DNA of 64,000 nt from Oscheius dolichura. Its lineage: Eukaryota; Nematoda; Chromadorea; Rhabditida; Rhabditidae. Both the position numbers and the translations under genes were made by a program. Of the stretch, positions 34,327-44,584 are shown in pieces (within the stretch, counting starts at the first letter, position 1; every line of letters starts with the position of its first letter). The notes under the pieces were generated by a model that did no database searches, was not told the DNA's origin, and was given only the letters and a program-made list of their open reading frames with translations. Location: contig OW051493.1 of assembly GCA_932521035.1 (NCBI GenBank), positions 3,720,001 to 3,784,000 on the forward strand. Reading direction: 5' to 3'.

Positions 34327-36049
34327 TCAGAAGGGAACGAACCTCTGGACGAGGGAAGAGTTTCCAGCCGATTCGAGGCAGCTATTTTCCAAGAGAGGGA
34401 GGCCGTTTCGGAGGATATTCAAGTAGTACAACCCGCCAACTATGACCGTCGTGATGAAGAAGGAGGACAGCGCCCCTTTGGAATTGCAACACGGGAAGAA
34501 GTAGCCACAGAGAAAGATGCCAGTCGTAATGGAACACAAAACACTGGAAACGGAAGGAGGATTCGTAGCGGAAAGGGGAAACTCACAATACAGCGAGAGC
34601 AGCAGTAGGAATGAAGTTATGGAAGGGAAGGCGGAGGAATCGGACCGACAAAGCGAGCAGTGTGATAACGATGACGATAATGAACAGGTTCAGCTGAATT
34701 TAGACCGTTACTTTAGAAAGGGAGATAAGAGACACCTGTAGGACTCTCAGTTGCTTCTTCGGACTGAGTACTCGCAGATAGACCTTCAAGAACTCTTCCC
34801 AAATGAGGATTGTCAGGGAGAGAAGCTGCCATTGGAGGAATATCAGGAGGACGGTGGCGATTGCCGTGACGACCATGTAGGACTCGACCCGATGAGCGAC
34901 GGTCACCTGAAGTTGAGGTGTTGAGAAGATAAGAATAATCCATACCTTTATAAATTGGAACATTGAGGAGAAGGAATAGCTCAGATTGCAATGTTTCTCC
35001 ATGAAGGCGGAGAAGAGGGAGGTGCCGAGGTAGAGGAGAGTACAGCCGAAGAGTTGGAAGACGGCGAAGAAGATCAGCGACAAACGGAGTTTGTGGATGG
35101 TCGAAAGGGGGAAGAATGCCTGGAAGGGGACGATCAACTCATTGGAAGAAGGAGGGAACCTGGTAGAAAAGAGGGCTGGTGTTTAGGTGGTAGAAAGAGA
35201 GGATGAAGCCGACACAGGTGGAGATGAGACTCTCGGTGAAGGAGTAACTCGTCGGGATGATGGTGCTGAACGAGGTGACGTGCTCTATCCCAAAATAGAG
35301 GAAGACACCAATTCCAGCAAATATCACCTGGAATTATTATCTCCCCTAGGTTTCTACCAGAGACTTACGATTAGGTTGAGCAGAAGAGGAGGTGTCATAA
35401 CATAGGAATGCCCTGAAAGGGCCACCGAGACAAAGGTGACTGTTGACAGAAGGGCAATGACCGCTGAGAAGGGATAGGCAGTCACGGAGACGAGGAGAGT
35501 CGCCGTTTGGTAGAGGAGCAGGAAGGAGACACAGAAGCCGAGGCACACATGGATAAAAGAGATCCAATAGCGCACTGAATTATTCTGTTTAAATAAAAAT
35601 AGCGGGAACTCACAATTTGTACTGGAGAATCGGTGCTGGAGATAGGCGATGACACTGGGAGACGGCACGTAGTGAAGGATGGGAGCCACGGAGATGATGC
35701 TAAGCGGGACGGCGAAGGAGGACCCGAGAAGGAAAAACAGGGCACTCGGCCCCCTCATCAGGAGACACCTAAACGGGAGGAGGATAAGCGGGAGAGGGCC
35801 TCTCCTTACCAGAGACAAAATTGTGGCAGGATGAGCATACTCATCACAACGGCCACCCTCCACGGACTCGAGCTGAGGGTACCCTGGAAGAGGGGGACTT
35901 ATTGTCGGGACTCTTCCCACCTGTTGGAAATGGACAGCACTTTTCAGTCGAATCTTCCGCCATCCGAAGATTGCCTGGACGAGGGGGATGATAAAAATGG
36001 CGAGTAAAGGCAGCTGCTGGAGGAAAGCCGTGGGCAGGACCCACTTCAT
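34327..36049 (-). CDS. Polytopic membrane protein, about 12 transmembrane segments
   Basis: Nine or ten exons join in phase through introns of 36-45 nt. The Met at 36049 lies 13 bases after a CTATTTAG acceptor. Successive hydrophobic segments include LPLLAIFIIPLVQAIF, ALFFLLGSSFAVPLSIISVA, YWISFIHVCLGFCVSFLLLY, LLLNLIVIFAGIGVFLYFGI, LRLSLIFFAVFQLFGCTLLY, VVTAIATVLLIFLQWQLL, NLFIIVIVITLLALSV and FVLCSITTGIFLCGYFF. I count about 12 in roughly 450 residues. This exceeds the seven of a chemoreceptor, so a transporter or acyltransferase-like protein is possible. No signature motif is recognised. A small secreted-peptide gene follows 134 bp downstream. Confidence 0.65.
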
Positions 36050-36915
36050 TTGAGAGGCGAGTCTAAATAGAATGGGTAAAAGGGGAGAGTGACCATGAAC
36101 CGAGGATTGTACAGTCATAAAAAGAGAACAAAGTGGGAGTCTAAGCCGCGTCAAGTTCTCTCGAGAAAGGGAGATGGCAATTGTGGAAATGGTAATCTGT
36201 CCGGTTTACTCGGCCTCCTTCAATGCAAATACGAAGAGGTTTTGGAGACGGCCAGCTGGTGGTAGTCTATTTAAAGTGGACTGGGGGAGAGGAACACCTC
36301 GGCAGACAAGGGAGGACAGCTGGCCGACTCCCGGAAAAAGAAAGAAGACCGCATATATCGGAGCAATTGTTGCGTGTATTACACTCTCCTCATGGCGTAT
36401 TTTTCTCTGATTTTCTTTTTATTGATCATTTTGTGAGCTGGTCAGCTGTTCGACAAGGGTGGAGGGAATTCATGGAATACAGAGCGGGAGGATAATGGCC
36501 GGTGATGACCCTCGACTGGAAAGGCTTCGAGAGGGCAACAAATAGCAGCCAGAAATAGGTACTCAACCGGGGCCTTGTTTCGAAGCAGTCAACCTCCCCC
36601 CTGTCAATTGGCCGGACATGAAAAAAGACGGGAGAAATCGGCCCCCTCTAGAAAGAAGGTCAAGTCTCCTTTTATAGGAGGAGGCTGCAGGGGAGAGGAC
36701 GATCCGGGCAGGCGAACGAGCAGCTTCTCTGTAGCAATTACAATTGTTCTGGCGGGTGTTTGTTATTTCGGAACGTGTCCTTCCACCCGTCTTTGTGTAC
36801 CGCACGCGATTCGCTATTCACCGCCGCGTTTTGAGTGGTGGACAAGGGAGCGAGAAACGAGGAGGCTTCTCGGCTAACAATACTAATTTGTAAGGATTCG
36901 CTCTTTTTCTATTAT
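36050..36915. other. Intergenic stretch without a supported gene
   Basis: Open frames on both strands (for example 36174-36410 and 36575-36877) overlap each other, have no splice support and are basic and Arg-rich. I see no gene. Confidence 0.5.
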
Positions 36916-38163
36916 TCATTTATTTTCTTTATCTAAACCGACGGCAGACAGACTGACACTCTTCTTTTTGCCTAACATTCGAGTCAATTCTTTTCGGATT
37001 TTCTTGTTGAAGAAGAACAATGTCCATGCTTGTGGTAGACAGAATAGATCAATCAGATATGTCCGAAATGACTCGACAATTGCCTTCTGGTCCGGATTGG
37101 GGAAGAGGTGCCCAGTGAAGTAGAGGTAAGCCTGTGAGAATTTGTGGGCGAACGCGTAGATAAAACCTGGGAAACGGCATAGATCAGTGTGAAAAGGGTC
37201 ATGAGTACTTCGAACAAGAGTATTCCTCGGTCGGCTTTTAGCCGTCTATGCTGGAATCTCCTTTTTTAATTGGCTTTGTGGGGAATGGAACCTTTGTCAG
37301 ATATATGATAATAATTACATTGACCAGAGTGAGAGAACCGAAGCCAAGACCAGCAATTGCAGAGAAAAACGAGGCACTGAGATCGCCCAGGAACTAAAGC
37401 CGTTCGTTTATAGAAGAGTCAAACTCACCCATTTTATCCGCTCATATTCGAAACCCAAGCTACCAGTTGCCGGATTGATGTAGACATAGCCACGGCAAGG
37501 AAGTACAAACCTGTGACAGAATCTAATCCCTGTCTTGGTCACTCACCACATGCAGGAAAAGGGAAAAAGATGGGCAACAATGAAAATCAAAACGGCATGC
37601 TGCTCCCAAACCTAGATACGTCTTAAATTTCTATTAATGAAATCTCTTACATATTTCGAATGAATCGGGTACAAAATAGAAGTCACTCGCTGAAATGATA
37701 TCAAAAAATTGAAAACCAACATCAAAATGGGGCAATACGTTGAAAGAATTCTACAAATATTTGTCGTTTTTACTCTGTCTTACCGGTACGGAAGGATATA
37801 CCAATTAGGCTGACTAAAAGTTAAATAGATAAACTCGCAGAAATATCCAAGCCCCATAAATCGCTTGATCGACAAATGAAGTAGAAAATACAGAGAACTC
37901 TGGATTAACTGCTAAAAAAAGAAGCCCTTTCCTTACCCAAAACGCCGAAGCAATGTAAAGGCGGACAAATGTTTTATGTAGTGTTTGCTTGAGTCGAGAT
38001 AGGATTACCACGTTGAAAACATACACAAAAACTGAACAGCTTCCATAGATCCCTATTTGGTTAGAGGTAAAAATGCTGCTGAAGATGACTAACCTTGAGC
38101 TACATATTCTATGGTAGCAGCGAACTGCTTGTCTGGAATGCATAGCGTTATATTATCCGACAT
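36916..38163 (-). CDS. Serpentine chemoreceptor (Srv/Srg-like GPCR)
   Basis: The Met at 38163 starts MSDNITLCIPDKQFAATIEY. Seven or eight exons follow with short introns. TM1 is VFVYVFNVVILSRL. TM3 carries NFLISFQRVTSILYPI, the class V/G-type signature. TM4 is AVLIFIVAHLFPFSCM, TM5 is LVNVIIIIYLTKV, TM6 is ILLFEVLMTLFTLIYAVS. After TM7 comes a tail ending KKSVSLSAVGLDKENK with TGA at 36916. The length, about 330 residues, and the layout fit nematode chemosensory receptors. A second receptor with the same TM3 motif lies at 55 kb. The local sequence is much more AT-rich than its neighbours. Confidence 0.7.
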
Positions 38164-38271
38164 AAAATAAGAGAGGCGGATTAGTCCAAGTTCTTTGGCG
38201 AAAAATATTGTTCTAGTTAAACTATCCCAGGACCCGTGAGAGCGAGGCTTGCAGGATTTCGTGGTCATTAC

Positions 38272-38301
38272 TTACATATATATATATATATATATATATA
38301 T
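38272..38301. repeat. (AT)n microsatellite
   Basis: About 14 AT/TA units lie just upstream (in minus-strand terms) of the chemoreceptor start, within the AT-rich island. Confidence 0.9.
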
Positions 38302-38486
38302 AGGGCATTTGATTAACTAAATTTCTACATCTCCCCTATCACTTCAATATGGATCGAAGATATTTATATCCACATTATAAGCACCAGGAAATGCTTAATG
38401 ATCTGTCAGATAAAGATAAAAGTAAAAAATAAATAAATGTTTATCACAAACTGTTACAACCTTGTGGAAGAGTACGCTATTTACAC

Positions 38487-39450
38487 TCAGTCATTCTTCT
38501 TTTCAGCTGCAGATTTTCTTGTTTTTGGGGTGCCTTCACCTGATTTCCTTTCTACTTCTCGGAAATTCAAATTGTGTGAATTTTCAAAAGGTCTTTTCTC
38601 TGAATCGGGAACCTCCTGAAAAATCAATTAGAAATAGAAAAACAAACTACAAAACCTCATCCATGGATTTTACGACAAAATAGAGATCGGCAAAGAAAAC
38701 AATTGTTGCTAGAAGCAATCCAATTAAAAATCGTGTGGCGAGATCGAGATTTAAATGTGGATAAGCATAAGTTATGCCTAAAATACATAAAACAAATTTA
38801 CAACAAAAAGAAACCTGTAAATCCGAAGAAGAACGATCCAACAACTGTTATAATAACATTGATGATACTCATTAGTTGACGGTTTGCGGTTTTCATTTCA
38901 GTTCCGAAATTTTCCATTAGATTCACCTAAAGTTTAGACATAAGAAATAAAATTTTAAAAAGTATAACCTTTCCGTACTGCTGATTGGGATCCACACTTT
39001 CTACCATGCGCTTATATGCCATATCTTCTTGTTTTTGACGTAAAGCTTCAGTTTTCTTCCTGGAATTGCTAATGTTCATACTGTTAAAAGTAGATTATAA
39101 AAAGACAAAGGTTCTTGTAGACTAAATACAAATAAACAAGCCATAAAAAATGGAAAACAAACTAAATATTAACCTGAACTCATCTGACGCCTTGTATTCT
39201 TCATTTGGTGAATCTATACCAACAATAAGTCTATTAAAAATAGAAAAAATAGGTATATTCGAAGGCAAACTGTTCTGAAAAAGTAAGATGTATAGCATTT
39301 CAATATTACCTTTATTTTTTGTATATCATCCAAATTCATTTGCTTCTTGGCCAAAATTTCATTTAGTACGGATTGATTTTCATCATCAACTTTTGCAGCG
39401 AGGGATATCAGTCGTTGTCTATCTTCTCCTGTTAATTTCCATACTGCCAT
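38487..39450 (-). CDS. TMEM199 / Vma12-like V-ATPase assembly factor
   Basis: The first exon starts MAVWKLTGEDRQRLISLAAK. Later exons give a short conserved segment ending in SPNEEYKAS, then QEDMAYKRMVESVDPNQQYG. Two hydrophobic hairpin helices follow: LMSIINVIITVVGSFFFGFT and TRFLIGLLLATIVFFADLYF. The tail is charged and ends KKND and TGA. The NEEYKxx motif, two closely spaced C-terminal membrane helices and length near 200 match the TMEM199/Vma12 family. That family acts in the ER membrane, helping assemble the V0 sector of the vacuolar ATPase. The 'LYFVVKSM' end of the second helix matches family members. Introns are about 40-60 nt. Confidence 0.75.
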
Positions 39451-39700
39451 CTAAATTTACAGGATATCAATGTTACATATGAAGAGTTTTATAAGAGTAA
39501 TTGTTAGAAAAGCAAATGCTTGAGTGAAATGGTGAAATCGATTTCAAGGGGTGATGGGCATCCAATATGGAGGTTGTTCAGTTTATAAAATGCAAAGAAT
39601 TCAATAAACAACAAAGCTTTATAACAAACACGAAGGCAGTGAAGTCAGCTGAACTAAAAAGAGAAAATCAAAGACTAGACAGCACGTAGGCAAAAAAACA

Positions 39701-40124
39701 ATGTACGTGGAAGGTTGCCTCGCCTATTTCCATATCGAACAGGACTACCGGTTCTGGTTGTATTTTGTATGTATTAATTTGGTTCATCGCAATTACTGCT
39801 CATCGTATAACGGACAAGGGACATTTTCAGGTGATCAGACTGGTCAGACTGCCGGAAGAGAATAGAGAAGACGACTATCCCGGTGGGCATGTCGAGAAGA
39901 CACCGGTGGCTGTCCGTCAGAGGAGAACGAGGAGATGCCTACCGTCTTCCGGGAGGATATCTACACCGCGGGTCGTCGAAGAATTTTCCTGTGAGGGGAA
40001 TCGTAAGAATCCCTATCTATTCTCCTGAGAATTCACCAAAGAGACTACGGTAGATATAGATTTTAATCTCGAAAATGCCCCCACTGACCGACTTCTCCAC
40101 CTAAATAGGCCCTTCATCTTATAG
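39701..40124 (+). CDS. Small protein of about 105 residues, unknown
   Basis: Exon 1 (39701-39766) encodes MYVEGCLAYFHIEQDYRFWL and two more residues. A 64-nt intron ends TTTTCAG. Exon 2 (39831-40002) gives VIRLVRLPEENREDDYPGGH and a basic stretch. A 39-nt intron leads to a third exon that ends NRPFIL and TAG. The phases agree. There is no signal peptide or known domain. The third exon is less certain. Confidence 0.4.
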
Positions 40125-40243
40125 TCTATCTGGAGAGACGACGGCGCCGGAAAGGAGATACGCGACGAGGGGTCGGATCGGTCTCGACCAGCTGTCGACA
40201 TCTCCTTTCCCCGTCATAGACGGAATCTAAACGTCTTATAGCA

Positions 40244-40823
40244 ATGGGTCGTGTCAAAATCACGACTATCCCTGTCAGTATTTTCACAGAGTGTCAAAAT
40301 TCAAGCCAGGTCATTCTCCTACCTGCTCTACCAGCAGCTGTACGGCTTCTAAAAAGAGCGTTACGAAGAAGTCGGAGAGAGCCTACGAAGTCAACGCGCT
40401 CGGGAAAGTCTACCGCCTCGAAGAAGAAGAGCAGCAACAAGAGCCAGAAGAGTGGAAAGAGCAGCAAGAGCCAGAAGAGCAGCCGGAAGGAGAAGAAGCC
40501 GGCGCCTGGGCCTTCCTGGACCCCCTCTGCCTGGAGAAGGGCCACATTGCCCGCCACATCCCTCGTTGCGGCGTGGCCGATCCCTCGCACCAGCCGACCG
40601 AAGCCACCCTGCCCATCAGCCGGCCCAGGGAGGGACTGCTCCGTCTCCCGAAGACGGCCAGCGGCAAGAGCGAGAAGAGCAAGACGAAGAGGAGCGCCAA
40701 GAAGTAGACGAAGAGCGGAAAGAGCCAGAAGTCGGCCAAGCGCAGCAAGTCGAGCAAGAGCGAGAGGAGCGGCAAGAAGACCAAAAAGAGGCCGGTCCAG
40801 AAGAAGGCGGCCAAGGCCAAGTA
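40244..40823 (+). CDS. Lys/Ser-rich basic protein, frame interrupted
   Basis: Two long Lys-Ser tracts use AAG and AGC codons throughout. The first (SGKSTASKKKSSNKSQKSGK and on) is in the frame of the ATG at 40244. The second (ASGKSEKSKTKRSAKK) is in another frame and ends at TAG 40705-40707. It then continues in the same frame with KSGKSQKSAKRSKSSK to TAG at 40821-40823. A 29-nt GT-AG segment at about 40565 would link the two frames but is shorter than any other intron here. Such composition fits a chromatin protein, for example a sperm nuclear basic protein or linker-histone tail. The locus may be a decayed or mis-sequenced copy. Its 3' end is shared with the gene at 24.8 kb. Confidence 0.45.
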
Positions 40824-40846
40824 GACCATCTACTGACGAATAAAAA
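40821..40846 (+). promoter_or_regulatory. Shared 3'-end element with poly(A) signal
   Basis: A 26-bp sequence beginning GTAGACCATCTAC (five-base stem, CCA loop) and ending in AATAAAAA is identical to 24764-24789 on the minus strand. Here it contains the TAG stop and the AATAAA. Similarity continues imperfectly for about 45 bp downstream in both copies. Confidence 0.7.
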
Positions 40847-41194
40847 CGAGGCCAGGGCTTTTTGTTGTTTATGATTTCGTGGTTTTTTCTTTGCTCTTCT
40901 AATCTGCTTGATCGATCGCTATCCTTCTTTTTGGATGCTTTGGGACTATTGAGAATCCGGATAGCTTCCTTCCCGAGAACGACCGGGTAGGCACCCGCTC
41001 GTGGAAATGGGTACCCATACAGTACATTTTCATCGAAAAACTCGGTTGAACTTCAAATGGTAAATAAAGGTGGCCGACGGCCCTTTACAAAACCAAGAAA
41101 ATTAGCCACAGTACTAACGTATAGGAGGGAGCGGAGAAAGAGGAACTGTTTATGTAACAACCCAATAGATCGCTCTGTACCCAAATAAATAATA

Positions 41195-43028
41195 TCAGTG
41201 CTGTGAAGTGAAGTTCTTGATTTTGTTGGTGTGGTTCCTGTTTCGGACTATCACGGCGAGCAGAACGGACAGGACCAGCCCGACGATGACGAGGACCGTC
41301 AGGAGGATGATGTAGGTGCTGTGGGAGACGCAGTCACTGCTGTCGAAGCCGTTCCTCTCTGCATTCTTCGGTCATTTCTACTGTAAAGAGCAGTTACCGT
41401 AATACTGTACGTCTTCCTCGCTGTCCAGTACCCTCAACTCCCCTACCAAGTCAACCTTGGCGTAGTCTCCCTCTTTCACGTAATTCAATGTACGGGAAGT
41501 GCGTTCCACTTGTCGTCGTTTCCTTTTATCTAATGAATTACTGAAAAAGAAATGATATTTGAGATGGTATAAACTTACTCAAGATCTGGTACAATTGTTC
41601 CGTAAGTGGAATTTTGGCTGTGAGTTGCCTGGTGGAGATCCTGCGGCTTTGTCGGCTCTGAACCTGGTGGTTGGGGAGATTCCAACAGTTCGGCCTCGTC
41701 CACTCCTAGGCTCTCCTTGTCCAGTTCAGTTGATCTAGGGAATTAATTCCAAGTAAAAAGAACTTACTTCACAGCGTGGGCTTTGATCTTGAATATTTCT
41801 TTGAGACCCTTCTGTGGCGCGTCTCTCAATGCCTTGGCCACTTTCAGTCTCTCCTCCAGGGAGGGACAGTTCGCTGGCGGCTGGAGAGTGATAAGTATGA
41901 GTTGAACGTGTACTTACAGCCACATGCTTACAATCTTCTCCTTTTATGCAAATCCTAATCTGGCAGATGAACCGAGTAATTGTCTTCTTGGCGAATTTGA
42001 AGACATGTGTCTCCTATAGTGAATACTGTAGTTTAGGGAGATGGTGTCTCACCTGGAATGCCATCGACAAGTCGTCTGTATATTCCGGAGTGGCCATGAC
42101 ATAATGATCCACCCCACATCTGAAATGCTCGAATGTGCGGGGGACCCAAGGTTCAATTGCAAAGTACGTGAACAACAGGATCAACGATAAGGGAAGAAAC
42201 ATTTGTTAGTCAGGGAGCAAAGGACAAGAGATTAGATCTTACCCGTTCTGGTCAACAATGAGGATGCGGTTCCCTTGGCCGTCTTCCACGTGACAGTTTT
42301 GGACGAGGATGCCGGCGTTCTCTGGATACTTCTGTCAACAAAAGGGGCTACTGTCACCCACCGCCGTCGCATTTCCAGACATGGAACACCCGTTCGCCGA
42401 TGGTTGCGTAGTGGACTTCCGCCCCGTCGGCCGATCCTTTACGGATACTGTAAGAACACTTGGGCGCGTCGCGAAGATCGAACTGAGGAGATAATTCGGT
42501 GGCCGGGGCCTCGCTTCAATTGTATAGAGGTCAAAAATAACAAGAAACATGGGATACCTGACATCGAGAACCTGCTCGAAGTCATCGATGACGTGCGACT
42601 TGACATAGACGCACTGGGCACAGTAGGAGCGATCTGCTTCCGTGACAAAGAGCGGGTGGAGCTGGACGGCAATACAGACACGGTGGACAACACCGGAAGG
42701 ATTATCCTGAAATGGAGAGACATAACCGAAATTGATTGACAAACCGTTTTCTCGCTCAACATACCACACTTTCCATGTAAAATGGAGACCTTGTTCATGT
42801 TTCTCGAAGAACAATCCGGATCTTCGGAGAAATCCTCCGCGTAGATGTGAGAGGGATTGGAAGACGTTGTTCGGATCTATAAATATTACTGTAACGGTTT
42901 GTTTTGATCCTGACTTTGATGATGACCCTGTCCGGTTCGCAGAGGACAATCGGAGTATCCAGGACTTCGTTGGGATACTTGAGGGCTGTGATGACGGTCA
43001 GGAGGGATGCCAGCCATTTTAGAACCAT
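41195..43028 (-). CDS. Cuticlin-like ZP-domain protein
   Basis: A signal peptide (MVLKWLASLLTVITA) is followed by a ZP domain. It opens with VLCEPDRVIIK and, after a 38-nt intron, NPSHIYAEDFSEDPDC. It continues GKCGMLSEKT, then VCIAVQLHPLFVTEADRSYC, PKCSYSIRKG, IGERVFHVWKC and NCHVEDGQGNRILIVDQNGC, all typical cuticlin positions. After the domain come a Pro/Glu-rich region and the furin-type site KRKRRQ. A single transmembrane helix (YIILLTVLVIVGLVLSVLLA) and a short basic tail end at 41195. This is the standard secreted-then-cleaved CUT layout. The product would polymerise in the cuticle or alae. One junction, just after WKCDG, is not resolved cleanly. Confidence 0.85.
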
Positions 43029-44584
43029 CTGAAACTATTGGGAATTCTTTTAGATGGATGGGAAGGGGCTACAGTATCATAATCTGAATTTACTGGAGGT
43101 CCAAAAAGTGGAAGAGTTAAGGGACGGCTTAAAAGAGAGGAGAAGAAGCTCTCTCGATGTCAAAGCAACAAAATAAAGCCGGGTGTCCATCGTTGTGGGG
43201 CGGTTCACCTGTCAGAATCCGGGGCACTCGAGGTCCGATGGAAGGTCCTTCAAAAGCCATCGAGAAAGGCGACTGAAAGCCCGACGAAGAACCGTGAAAC
43301 TTGTTGCTAACAGGGGATCAATGGGACGAAATAGCTCTGATCCATTCAAAGGATAGGGGCACTTGACGACGAGAAGCGCCATTTCTTGCGGGGGAGAAGA
43401 ACTTCGAAATGGCAGAAAAACGAGACGAACAGTTACAATACAGTAATCTGTATCCCGTGGGAGGTCCTTTCCAAGCTTAAGAATCTGCCCAGACAGTACT
43501 GCCTAGTCATGGCCATAGCGTCATCCTCCGTTGCCAGAGATCTCCCTTCTCGTCGGCGATCTCTAGCCGTCTATAAATATTTGTCCTTGTTTAGAGAGAG
43601 AGGAGAGTTCACATCTTTCTCTAGATACTTTGTCCCATCCAACGCCCCGATTTCACTCAATATTATTTTGTCCACGTGAGCTGCGCCGCCCTCTTCGTCT
43701 GTCACTTTGTTATGTATCGGAGCGTAACCAGCTGACCCCCTCCCCCGATAAACAACCGAATCCCTTCAAATTTCGTGGCTCTCTCCAGTTCAGTGGCTCA
43801 AATTGTGGCGGCAGGCCGGTGCCAATGGCGTCCAAATGGCGTCCTCATGTTGCCCTGCCCTTTATGTGTTCAACTGTGGCCATCACTTGGCTGTTTTCTT
43901 TTTAAAGGGCAAATCCTGACTGTTTCTACTATTTCTACACTTTCATTCGATTGTCAGTAGGGTTCCTGTCCACTCGGAATTGACCCCCATGGAGGTCGCC
44001 ATCCTCTGCATTTTGATCTCTCGCTCTGCCCCTATTCCCCCTCTTTCTTCACGTTCATCTTCTGGTTCTTTTTATGTTTGTTTTCCATCCTCCCGTTTCA
44101 TCACCCTCCCGCCCCGTGGAAAACATGGCCGTTTGGAAAACATATGGGCAGAGCAGTATAAACACTTGCCTCGCCTCATTTTCCCCGAGATCTCTCCTCT
44201 TCTTCTCATTCCTAACGAACGAGAGGCCCTGCCAATTGGCTATAAGACCACAATAAAAGACCACCTCCCTTTCTGAGGTCTAAAGCCCTAATTGGTCTGT
44301 CTCCCCCAGACATCTCCCAAAAAGTGTTGACTGTTTTTATTTAAATAGCCTGCGCCGCGAACGTTCCCCCCGCCGAGACTAGATAACAAACAACAACTCA
44401 AATCAATTCCGTTCGGCATTTCGAGTCCGTCCTCGTCCCTGAAACCTTCTCTCTCTTTGTTTTCTCTCTATCCTCCTCTCTCCCGTGCCTGTTGTCTGCC
44501 CCTCTCCTCTATTGTTTCCAAGCTCTTTCCAATCCTTCTCCCCAGAGCAATCCATCCCATTTCAGAATACACTAATAATTCAAA
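43029..44584. other. Divergent intergenic region
   Basis: No supported exon lies between the cuticlin start (minus) and the LEA-like gene start (plus). It probably contains both promoters. A TTTCAG acceptor just before the ATG at 44585 suggests trans-splicing. Confidence 0.5.

Noticed and set aside
36563..36877. Arg-rich open frames on both strands
   Set aside because: They overlap each other, lack splice sites or starts in good context, and look like translated non-coding DNA.
40821..40833. Histone mRNA stem-loop at the end of the Lys/Ser-rich gene
   Set aside because: The hairpin has a five-base stem and three-base loop followed by AATAAA. The histone element has a six-base stem, a four-base loop and no poly(A) signal.
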